Source: Exophiala sp. HKRS030 (taxonomy: Eukaryota; Ascomycota; Eurotiomycetes; Chaetothyriales; Herpotrichiellaceae). Taken from it: DNA of 64,000 nucleotides. Of this stretch, positions 10,137 through 19,843 are shown piece after piece; the stretch's first letter is position 1, and every line of letters begins with the position of its first letter. Both the position numbers and the translations under genes were made by a program. The notes beneath the pieces were generated by a model. The model was given only the letters and a program-made list of their open reading frames with translations, was not told where the DNA came from and did no database searches. The stretch spans positions 2,607,665 through 2,671,664 of the forward strand of contig JAHWDD010000003.1 in the NCBI GenBank assembly GCA_023897205.1, read 5' to 3'.

Positions 10137-12834
10137 GCGAGTATGTTGGCTATACCACCCGACTGGAAGGATGGGTTGTACGCAGATGGGGCTTTTGGTG
10201 GTATGTCTTGTGAGAGCTGGCTTGCTTGTCTAGATGCGACTCTCTGTGAGGAGCAGACTGGCGGTCTCGGTTGTTGCGCGGCTGCCGATCCTTGTGAGGT
10301 GTGGAATGAGGGCGAGGAGTAGATATCGCAGTTCGTGGTGTTGACTAGGATAGCTAAGTACCCGAGACAGCGGTCGAATTAGTGAAAAATCCCGGGCTGG
10401 AGTTGTGAGAAAGATCTTTCCTCAGTTTCTGAGCACAGGCCATGAGGCTGTTCGCCGGTAGAGATACGTTCTGTTGAAATAATCCTACAGAGGTAGCCCT
10501 TCGCTAGTGTAATAGTCTTAAAATGTTTGCGCGTTGTACCGAGTTCGCCATCTCTGGACAATTATTGCGTGTAGTCCTGACTGCGGTATGCGGATAGGAA
10601 CAAGAGATGTTTCCGGGTCGAGATGTGTTGAAGACATGGCAATTGCACTGGCTTAAGAGGATGGTGTTTTGTGACAAAGGTGAGCGCTCAGTCATCGGCC
10701 GTCAACCAGCTTGAGATTTTTCCCCCTTCAAACGTTTTCCTTGTATGAACTGGTATCAGATCCTAGACAGGGTCGTCCCTACAGCGAGAGAGACGCTGTC
10801 TGGTGACATGAGTGTGAGTTGATTGTGGCGCTACGCGCCTGATCTTGTCTTTCGTCCGCCGTCACACTTCCGATGACGCTTCGGTTCAACTGTCCGCTTG
10901 AATGTGTGGACATCTAGAGGAGCTATCCCGACTCCAAAACATCTCTCCCACGTACACAGTAGGACAGTCTCGCGAACAAACAGCTGAGTCCTGTGACAGA
11001 CGAAGTCGCGGTGGTGGGTAGGGTTGTGACGAACGAACAAGACAAACGGCCTATGAGTGACTGCGTGATAGATTCTTGCTGGACTGGTGGCTAAGACTGG
11101 GGAATGCCCGAGACCTCCGAGAGGGGTCATAAGTAGGCTCGCAGTCACGTGGAGGTCTTGCGAGTATGAGTGTGCCGGCAATTCGTTGTAGTTTTCAGAC
11201 CCGGTGGCAATGGCTCCTCAACTTGAATACCGGCTCAGTCATTAGACCACGCTTTAGAGGCACATGGATGATATCACATCGTGTGCCCCATCCCAAAACA
11301 TGATTAGCTGGGTGTCCATTCGTAGCAAACGGCGGCAAATTCTTAATATATAAGACTTCTCGTTCAACCAAATCCCGAGGGTTCTGCAACACAATCCAAA
11401 ACCTTGAACATACTGCCAAAAGACTGCAAAGCCCGATCTAATCCAGATACGTATAAAAACATACCTTCCTCCCCGGAGTGAAATATATACTCTAAAGACA
11501 AAATGGGTAAGTGGGGACTGGAGTTCAATGAAAGCCAGAAGTATCTCATGGGAACAGATGAAAAAAATCCAGAGAGTATTACCTCTGGAATCGCAGAGTA
11601 AGCCATACCCGCAGCCCAACACCTGTAGATAGAAACAGAGCACACGCTAACAAGGTTGGTAGAATTCAAAACCAGACCAACCACGAAAGTCCAAAGAAGC
11701 ATGACCCCAAGCCACCGATCCATGATGATGACCCTGACGAGAGGCACGAAACTTGCACCGAACAATAGCAGGCGGGCTCTTCGGGACAGCACCATCGACG
11801 ACAGTGGAATGGTTATGAACGGTCTTGCTCCTTGACTTCGGTATGTGGCCGATGATTATCTCGAAGGATGGTCACGAATGGTAGTTATCAGACGTCTCGA
11901 CATAGTGACAAGACCGAAACTAGTCTAGTCAGGATGTAGTGGCTCATAGATCCTGGATATCAGATATGATGCCTTTCAGCGTCTTTGAGTAGAGATTATG
12001 TGCTGCTTAGGGTTATGTGCTTGTTGGTAGTGACATATAGGTAGACAGAGGCTGATAGTAGGCTTTTGTAATGCATCATATCTTCAGCACTACAGGATCA
12101 CGTGCAGTGCTTTCGATCACAAGGGAATGTTGACACTTACTAGGTCCATGTTGTGTAGCTCCTATGTCTTATCATCTTCTGAAAGCTCACAGTGATTCGA
12201 GGTGCTATCTGCACGAATCTATTTGCTCGTCCATGAAAACTTGCTCGCCAAGGAGATGTGGTGAGTGCCAAGATATCCGGTCCTTGGCATTTGAGCTTGG
12301 CTGCCACGACGAGCACATTTCCTGCATCTTCAAGTTCTTTTCGCCAGCTTACCGTACATTCAGACGGTACTAACCAGGTGCGCGCCTTACCTACATTGAG
12401 CATTGCCAGTCTGTTCCAAGTGTTGTGAATCGGCTCATCGGTCCCTCGTGCCCAAAAATATTATAATTGAGCAACAAAGGGAACTTTGGCCAAGTATAGC
12501 CATCCTCTACAAGTATGATCTAGTGGGGTTGTCCCAGCTGTCCGGCGGCTCGCTGTGGACCCTTCAAGGAAACGCCACATGCGGTCCTCATCTGCTCCCT
12601 ATTGTACCTGCTCAAAAGGGACCAGTAGCATGCATGTTGCAGCTCTCAAGCCCTCGTTATGGAGACTGGGGTCATGGCAGTCGGTAGAGTCTGCGGAGCG
12701 AGGGTTTGCATTAAATATGCTCTTGTTACCCAGCCTGTGAATAAATCAAACTCCTTGATTTCCTCACAGATATTCACTTACTTGTGCTCAATACGGTTTC
12801 TGAAATCAAAGACCGATCTCACATAGCATCCAAG
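10137..12834. other. long intergenic stretch without a recognisable gene
   Basis: I find no domain on either strand. The best open frame is on the minus strand at 11364-11795 (143 codons with an ATG). It has two hydrophobic segments near its start (RLLLFGASFVPLV and LGVMLLWTFVVGLVL), but no family, no convincing introns and an abrupt end. It could be a small membrane protein or chance. The last 100 bp form the leader of the X325 gene. Confidence 0.4.
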
Positions 12835-13581
12835 ATGATCTCACAGTCGCTGCTCGCTCTCCTTGCACTTCCCCTCCTCTCATCTGCTCATTTCCATCTC
12901 CATTTCCCTGCTTCCAGAGGCGACGATGATACCAACCAAGCCACATGGCCTTGCGGTGGTTACACTCAGACGCAGAACCGAACAAATGTATCACTTACAG
13001 GCTTTCCTGTCTCCGTCGAGCTCGGCCACACAGAGAGCTTGTTCCAAGTAATTCTCGCGATCGGCACAGAGGCAGGAGATAACTTCGACACCGTCATTCT
13101 GCCAACCATTCAAGAATTCGGACCAGGGGATTTCTGTCTGCCAAATGTGATCATTCCTGCAGATCTCAACATCACCGACGGTACCAATGCTTCAATTCAA
13201 GTCATCACTAATGCCCACAGCGGAGGTGGTCTTTACAATGTACGCTCTTGAGTCCTGAGCATTTGCGTCGAAAGTGCGAGCTGACAAGTCATCTAGTGCG
13301 CAGACATTACGTTCACATCAACAGAACCAGAGACACCTTCATCGTGTGTGAATGGAACTGGCATTTCTGCCGTCCCTCTTGCTGCTGATGTATACACAAA
13401 TGCCAATGAGACAGAGTCGCACGAAGGCCACGGTGACAACTCGTCAGCCAGTGCCACCGAATCTGTTGCATCTGCCACTGCGAGCGCGACTCCGACTGCA
13501 ACAGGCAACTATGCCAATATGCTCACTGCCGGTTGGGGCGTCCTTGGTGCAGCAGTTCTTGGCGCTGTTGCTCTTCTGTGA
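12835..13581 (+). CDS. GPI-anchored X325/Bim1-like copper-binding protein (LPMO-like fold)
   Basis: Two exons (12835-13239, 13297-13581) give 230 codons, 229 aa. The signal peptide (1-18, ending LLSSA) is followed directly by His19 (HFHLHFPASRG). That is the mature N-terminal histidine which forms the copper site in the X325/Bim1 family, a branch of the LPMO fold. Family features follow: WPCGGY, many NxT/NxS sequons, and C-terminal cysteines (CADITF, SSCVNG) in exon 2. The tail is rich in Ser/Thr/Ala (SATESVASATASAT), typical of a GPI stem. It ends in a hydrophobic segment (GVLGAAVLGAVALL) that fits a GPI-attachment signal. X325 proteins are described as lacking LPMO oxidase activity; the Cryptococcus member Bim1 helps copper uptake. 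A cell-surface copper role is therefore likely but inferred. Confidence 0.85.
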
Positions 13582-14384
13582 GATATCAATCTTCTTTCGA
13601 AACTGGCAACGCCCAAAGGACTTTGAAAGAAAATTTTTGCACTACATTAATAGCCTCGAAATGGTGACGAAACCCGCTAGAAGTTCCATAGAGTGCGCGG
13701 ATCTGGAATGGGCTTTTGGTCGTATCACATTTCAAGATGCAGATGATGATTTGCCACACCATTTGCAATCTGTGTCAATCTGGAACTTTGTCCTTCTGTT
13801 TCTCTTCTGGCTCCCTCGGAGAGCCTCGGACGAAGTTTGATTGAAGTCGCTGTTCTCAAAAAGCGTTAGGAATACCCATGTTTAGAATTACCGACTGCAT
13901 TCAATATCGTCGTCCATGCTCACATGCACTCGTCCTCCCTGTAAAATCTTCGAACCCCTCCTCTGACACGTCCGCGGGGATGATCATATGAAAACATAGC
14001 AGCATGTGACTTTAATCACATGACTTGGTGTAATCTGGTGTGGCAGGTATGCACACCAAAATTCTTGGTGCGGTGTGGTGTTACACATTTGCCCAGTATG
14101 GCTTGCAATGAACGGAATTTATGTCAGAGACCATACCAGCAGGGCAAGAAAAACCAAGGAGAAAGAAATTGGATAAGCTTTGGACTCATAATCGAGCCAT
14201 TCAAATCTCAATCAACTATCACGGCCAGCACAACCTTCCCAACATTTCATCGACAAAGCCGCCTATTCAGAGCGCTTGAGAGAAAAACTAATTTTAGATT
14301 AGCCAAGCTGTCATCTCGGATTATTCATGCACAACATTCTCAACAGAACACTGAAAGCTCAAAAAACAAAAGAGGCAAAAATAT
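13582..14384. other. intergenic
   Basis: This is the 3' flank of the X325 gene and the 3' flank of the tRNA-like gene. No gene was recognised. An open frame at 14020-14433 has no family resemblance and overlaps the tRNA-like gene. Confidence 0.4.
14377..14381 (-). terminator. Pol III T-run terminator of the tRNA-like gene
   Basis: On the minus strand a T5 run begins four bases past the discriminator base of the tRNA-like gene, and a T6 run follows about ten bases later. This is the usual RNA polymerase III stop. Confidence 0.6.
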
Positions 14385-14512
14385 TGGACTCGCGGGAATT
14401 GAACCCCGGACCTCTCCCACACGGAAATGCTAAGGGAAAATCATACCTAGATAAGTTAGTCATTGAAGTAGTCATGTTGTGCGGGTGATACTTACCACTA
14501 GACCACAAGCCC
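14385..14512 (-). tRNA. tRNA-like gene, about 128 nt with intron-like insert, isotype unresolved
   Basis: The ends pair as an acceptor stem: GGGCTTG with CGAGTCC (one G-U and one further wobble pair), followed by an A discriminator. Box A (TGGTCTAGTGG) and box B (GGTTCAATTCC) both match the Pol III consensus, and a T5 terminator follows. The gene is about 55 nt longer than a normal tRNA, so an intron-like insert must lie in the anticodon arm. There CCCGCAC can pair with GTGTGGG. I cannot place a normal anticodon loop with U33, and the T stem has mismatches. It is either an intron-containing tRNA I cannot resolve by eye or a decayed tRNA copy. Confidence 0.55.
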
Positions 14513-14717
14513 GTTGTTATTGTTGGACATTTTCAGACTGATAATTATTATAGCTTTGATTAATATTTCTTGGCTCTGCTTTCCAGTCCTTAGTAACTAG
14601 AGCTTAAGACGATCAGCTGCCAAGAAAGAAGAGGGAGATGCAAGGAAGTGTTATTTGAAGCCATGAATTCTTGCGTGCTTAGGGGACAAGAAATGACCTG
14701 CCCATGCAATATTCGTC

Positions 14718-15116
14718 GTGGAAGTCTCTGACAAAGGTTCGAAAACTATTCAAGTCCTTCTCATTGTGCGCAATCTTGGAGGTCGCTATCCATGTCTATC
14801 AAAAACCTGTACCAAGGATGACAGTCGCGCCTCATATACAAGGAATCATTACAAACGTGTCCATTTAAGCGTTAGTATGAGGGTTTCGTGGCATTCGTGC
14901 CCAGATAAAGAATGTGGAAAGACCTTCTTCGACCTCCACACAGCGAAAGAGCACCACAAGGCCGTGCATGAGCTTATCCGCTATGATTGCCCAGCAGATA
15001 ATTGCCATCGCACTTTCACTAGTCCTCAATATACTCAAAAGCATTACAAGGCCGTGCATTTGCCTGATAGGATACCATGCGCTTTCCCCAGTTCATCAAG
15101 CTGGTCCAGCATGTAG
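14718..15116 (+). pseudogene. C2H2 zinc-finger protein remnant
   Basis: Three consecutive C2H2 fingers are visible, each with spacing C-x4-C-x12-H-x4-H: CLSKTC..HYKRVH, CPDKEC..HHKAVH and CPADNC..HYKAVH. A fourth begins (IPCAF) but hits a stop, while its distal end (SKAVHH) appears in another frame near 15120-15140. No ATG in frame precedes the first finger; the nearest upstream ATG (14704) is in another frame, and the first in-frame ATG lies inside the array at about 14877. The C2H2 array suggests a DNA-binding regulator. Missing start and broken fourth finger point to a decayed or incomplete gene; an unseen upstream exon is an alternative. Confidence 0.5.
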
Positions 15117-16348
15117 TGTGTCGAAGGCCGTACATCATTGGTTGATTAAAAGCTATCCATTCTACTGTAAGCAGCAGTGTGACCGGAAGAATGGCCCTGA
15201 GAGTGTCTCGTACGCCTTGTTGCAACAATAACCGAAAGGAGGCTGGATCTTGGGCATTGTGAATATGCGAAATATCCGAAACTGGGACCCCAGGGGCCAA
15301 TTTGTGGGAAGCCTGGACTGTGTTCAGACTACCTCCTTAACCCAGGCCACGCCTCAGGGATTGCCAAACCGGGCTCAGGATTACACAACCACAGCTCGGA
15401 AATGGCTTAATCATGAATCAGGCCAAATGGCGAAATGCTCAGGTCTGAATGCGGAAATGGACTTTGGAGAGGTCAGGATTCGCCGCGGAGTAGTCGTGAA
15501 TGGTGTCACAACACCCAAGCAAACATATTAGCTTATACAGTGATGCAGAGATATGTTCAAGTTTTGCGTCCTTCCAGTCTGACCTCATCAGTTGTTTTGT
15601 TCCTTGGTCGTTCTTCTTACCTACCTCCATAAACTCCTCCAGTGCCTGATAACGCCATCTGGCTCTCCTGGCTACGACATGTCGGCAATCTTGAGGTATG
15701 CTGCGGCTCAACAGACTGATAGATCATGGCAATGACTCTATCCAGATAATAAAAAATGCCCTCTACGCCTCTTATGCTGTGTAATTGTTGAAACAATGTT
15801 ATGGCCTATCCTTTCGTACGCTGATATATTGACGATGTCCGCCTAAACTTGGTTACCACCTTAAAAGGGATAAGCGACGGTTTTCTGGGGTGCTAGAGAT
15901 TCCATATGACGGTTTTACTGCTTGTGTTGGAGTCTGAATGAAAGTCGTGAACAACTCCACGAACACTTTGACGCTCAGGACAGCTGCGAATGGAAACTTC
16001 ACACTTTGAATGTTGAATGAAAACCCACATAAAGTCGCTTGATGTGGTGACAAACCTTTCTAGATAAACTATATAAAACTGGCGTCTCGATTCTGAGGCA
16101 GTGGCTCCTAGATCCAATTGAGCGCTGCAGACGAGGTTCTGCTGTTACTAATTTCTCTTGCCTACCTTGAAGCAGCATTTTCAATTCTCTTTGACTTATT
16201 CGGTGAAGGGATATCCTGCCCAAGTATCTCCCAGCTGCACCACTCACTGACTCTCATCTTCCTCGCTCGTTGATCCTGACCTGCTCATCTTCAAACCTTT
16301 TCACCAAAGATTTTGTTTACCCATTCGAGGACCTTCCATCAGTTCATC
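15117..16348. other. intergenic
   Basis: Apart from the out-of-frame end of the fourth zinc finger near 15120-15140, nothing was recognised. The last 150 bp are the CT-rich leader of the F-box-like gene. Confidence 0.4.
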
Positions 16349-17533
16349 ATGGTCGAGACAAGGAGCAGTACTAGGTTGAAAGCCATCCTCCGAAAACGCA
16401 AGCGGAGCTCAGACATTTACCCAAGCCCACCTTTGAGAAAATCTCAACGCCTACTCACCGGGCAGACCAAACCAAAGGTTGATCAATCGCAAAGACCACG
16501 CCCTACTTTGATGGGTCTCCCCCAAGAAATCAGAGAGAAGATCTATGCATACCTGATCCCATCTCTCCCATCTCTCCCCGAGCACACCGAAATTGAACTC
16601 ATCCAAACGGCAGACCCGTCCAATTCGAGTGAACATGGCAGCTTTCGATCAAGTCAAGATGAAGAACAAAGCACGGGAGAATCATCTGATAGCGAAGATA
16701 GGGTCAATGCTGACGATTCGGATGTAGGAAATTTTCTTGACAGCGATAATGGTGTGAAAGCTGAGGAGCCAAACTTGGACGAACATCTCGACAGTGATAT
16801 TGAGGTCGAGGAGTACGTGGGCGTCGATGTGAATCATGACCAACCGAAGACGCGGCGAAATGCCTTCCGAAAAACTCCAAAGTCGCTTTTACTAGTTTCT
16901 CGCCAGATGACCATGGAAGTCGCCCCGCTGTACTATAAGTCCACAAGATTCGTCATCAACGACAAGAAGCAACGACGTGGGTTTCGGGCCTTCTTCAGAG
17001 TGTTTCTCACGCCAGACGGACCGAGTCCTCGAGCCAAATTCATTCGACACATCCTAATCAAGAGAAGGCAATACAGCTATATCCCTCGGGTGCGTCGTGA
17101 GGGCGTTGCGATGAGAGTAAGCAGACACTCGCATGGCGGAGCGTGCTACTCGGCGGATCTTCCTGAATTTATGGTGAAGACATCAATTGCGCGAGACTAT
17201 CTCAAAGAATTGAACAAACACTACTCGAGCACTCTCTCAGGTCTGGAGACAATCGAACTAACACTACTAGAAAACCATTGGTATGGGTTAGTGCATACTC
17301 AGAGCCATCTTACAGTAGCGGAAGTATCCCGGCTCATCTGCAACGAAGACAGAATCCAACGCTTGGTCCAAGTATTGCGCCAGATGAAGCCCCACGATCG
17401 TTTATCCGCATGGAATTTCTGGAGAGCCATCCATTACTGCCCAGAGAATGATGAGGGACCTTACCAGCAGTTGAGATGGAATGATTATGAATTCAAAATC
17501 GGGAGACTGGATCTGGTTCTCCGCAAGCCATAA
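16349..17533 (+). CDS. F-box-like hypothetical protein
   Basis: A single exon of 394 aa starts at an ATG in good context (catcATGG, MVETRSS); the frame extends further upstream without an ATG. A basic N-terminus (RLKAILRKRKRSS) resembles a nuclear localisation signal. An F-box-like helix pair, LMGLPQEIREKIYAYLIP, sits at about 53-71. An acidic Ser/Asp/Glu-rich spacer (about 90-165) follows, then LLLVSRQMTMEVAPLYYKST at about 185-205. That pairing (LP.EIR..IY..L with a later LL.VSRQ...E..P.YY) is common to a large set of uncharacterised fungal proteins. If the F-box is real it would bind Skp1 in an SCF ubiquitin ligase, but that is inferred and the target is unknown. Confidence 0.75.
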   Translation: MVETRSSTRLKAILRKRKRSSDIYPSPPLRKSQRLLTGQTKPKVDQSQRPRPTLMGLPQEIREKIYAYLIPSLPSLPEHTEIELIQTADPSNSSEHGSFRSSQDEEQSTGESSDSEDRVNADDSDVGNFLDSDNGVKAEEPNLDEHLDSDIEVEEYVGVDVNHDQPKTRRNAFRKTPKSLLLVSRQMTMEVAPLYYKSTRFVINDKKQRRGFRAFFRVFLTPDGPSPRAKFIRHILIKRRQYSYIPRVRREGVAMRVSRHSHGGACYSADLPEFMVKTSIARDYLKELNKHYSSTLSGLETIELTLLENHWYGLVHTQSHLTVAEVSRLICNEDRIQRLVQVLRQMKPHDRLSAWNFWRAIHYCPENDEGPYQQLRWNDYEFKIGRLDLVLRKP

Positions 17534-18207
17534 CTCCCACAAGCATATGCACAAACACCAACAGTGGCTTTTCTCGAAAATTTCTCTCGCTTGAGGTGGG
17601 AAGACGATGCAGATGCTGCTTTCTTTCGTCATTCAACACAATGAGCGATTCACCAATCAAGGGCCAATCCACTATCAAATGATTGATATCTTGGGACTCT
17701 CTTGTTGTAAGGTTATCGATTGGATTGGGGAAGGCACACAGACATATCAGAGCCCGCTAGCAGGGAAGACAGATCAAGTACTGACCAGTAATACAAACTG
17801 CGACAGGGGATTTGTTTCGTTTCCATTACATGTGGTTTGGTTAATGGGCATATGGAAAGGCTGGGAGGGTCATCTCAAAGCTGATTGCGAATTGTTCCAG
17901 TCTTGGGTTCGGGATTGTGTTAAGGGGTGATCGCGACGACAACAGCCTGTGACACCCTCACACATAGCAGAACTCAGTGGCATGTCTTTGTTTCAAACAA
18001 CGAAAGTCTTTTAGTGCTAATAATGCTAATAATTCCCAATAATCCTCCTTCATGTACAGCTGGTGTTTCTTGGTCCGCGGGCCATCGAGATTCTAAATGG
18101 TAATAAAAGGCAAACGAAAATCGTCGACGAACATGCCAATGGCTCAGATGGCCCAAGAAAGCAGCCAAGATGTCGTCGATGTTAATACATACATAAAATC
18201 CATGAAA
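17534..18207. other. intergenic between convergent genes
   Basis: These are 3' flanks of the F-box-like gene and of the receptor gene. No gene or repeat was recognised. Confidence 0.4.
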
Positions 18208-19843
18208 TCAATGCTTCCCACCACTTAAGGCTATCCGGACTTGTGGAAATTTCCGGATCTCAACCAATTCTACCATACTGTCAGCATCACCGGTATCAGG
18301 CGTACGAGACACGGAGTAGGTCCTCTGGACTTCGATGTTGTTTTTGAAATGGGCCTTTTCTGACGAAGGACCGTTGGGGAGCGGTGGGAGAGGCTTGCCG
18401 CCTGAGCTGAGTCCGCCGCTCTTTTGGTTGGAGATATTGCCGCTGCGACTGCTGGCGCGGTGATGGGCTTTGACGAAGACAGTGTATATCGCGGGGAGAT
18501 TGGCACAGATAATGCCAACGCAAATTTCCACCACCGACCAATACGTTATCGGTGCATAGTCCCATGTTGGGTTGGTGGTGTGGTTGAACACAGTGAGGGT
18601 CTGAAGTCGAAGTATCGAGACGATGGTGACGCTGGGCAGATGTTAGCAACGGCTGTTCTCTTATGATATACACTCAATCACTTGGGAGTCTTACAAGAAG
18701 CCTAAGGCAAACACGAAAGCGACGGATATTTTGCTGCGCAATGGCAGACGCAATTTCCTGACTTCATGAATTGGTAAAGCAATCATGATAACATCGCTTG
18801 CGATGTTTATGCCAGAGTGCGCCCAGGTTATGGAGTTGAAGTCGACACAATGTCCAATATGTTCGCCGTCCCACCCTCGCCAGAAATAAGACGGTGGTGA
18901 GCATTGGAGAGCATCTGCCATGACGAAGCTGAAGCCCATTGCAAGGCTGAAAGCCATCATCGCGTAAACAGCCCTTGTGAAATTCTTTGTCGGGAAGAGG
19001 CGAAGGTAAAACAAGAGGATTGATATCTTGTTTAACACATTGGCGACTTTGTACGATAATGCACCCATGTAAAGGCGCTAATTGTTTCCAGTGTCAGTAG
19101 AGGAAGCTCAACACCGGGAATGGGGCGTCACCAACATGTAAGGCAGTCGCCAGATCCGTCAGAGGTATCTTCCAGATGTCTTTGCCAACTCCCTTTTCGG
19201 CAGCTGGTTTTAAGATTTAGATATTTGTGGGTACTCGTGGGAGGAATCTTCGCTCACCTGAATAGACTGCCCACAAAGCAGGTGCTGTGACAGCCTTGTT
19301 ATGATGTTAGCCTTCCGCGGGCGTAAATTAATGCGAATCATTAAGACTGACAGCACAGATGACGATGGTGTAATCTTCCCAACTTATACCCCCAGCTTGA
19401 CCCATCACCTTGATCGCCAGGCGGAGCAGCAGGGTCAACAACCCAAGAGGCCCGAAGGCGAGCACCATAGCCTTCGTCACGTTCGCCCTGTCCCGAACAG
19501 GATCCTGGCATGTCACCGCCGTGATATTGAGGGATGATAACGATTGCTTGCTAGTACATCTCTGTAGGAAGCATTGGGTATATGGTAATCTCGATCTGGT
19601 GCAAAAACATAGGGTGTCATCTGGGAGACAACCAGAGACCTGAAGAGTGTTGTTAAAACATTCTGCCTGACATTCAAGGGTTAGATTAGAAATTCGCGAT
19701 TTTCTCATAGAGTCAGATTTGCGCCTCACAGAACAAGTTGGAAGATTATCTATCAACTGGATACTTCCTTGAGCGTGAATAGCTGGTATAAGCAGCAGCA
19801 AGTACGCCAGAAAGACTGTTGATATCCTTGTAAACTTTGTCAT
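18208..19843 (-). CDS. CFEM-domain PTH11-type seven-helix receptor
   Basis: Six exons (19730-19843, 19352-19666, 19258-19294, 19136-19203, 18695-19077, 18208-18631) sum to 447 codons, giving 446 aa, in frame throughout. The last intron has a TTGCTAACAT branch site. A signal peptide (1-24, ending IPAIHA) leads into an extracellular CFEM domain with eight cysteines (LPTC, AEC, SGC, TLCFC, TQC, QRC, VTC). Seven hydrophobic segments of the fungal rhodopsin-like family follow, with KISILLFYLRLFP and FWRGWDGEHIGHCVDFN as recognisable stretches. A cytoplasmic Ser/Lys-rich tail closes it. CFEM/PTH11-type proteins are G-protein-coupled-receptor-like surface sensors; in Magnaporthe PTH11 is needed for appressorium signalling. 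The ligand here is unknown. Exon 3 is only 37 bp; its acceptor was chosen to keep AVTAPALWAVYS in frame. Confidence 0.88.

Noticed and set aside
11254..11795. Overlapping minus-strand frames with hydrophobic segments
   Set aside because: No family, no credible intron to join them and no good leader; kept only as a note in the intergenic entry.
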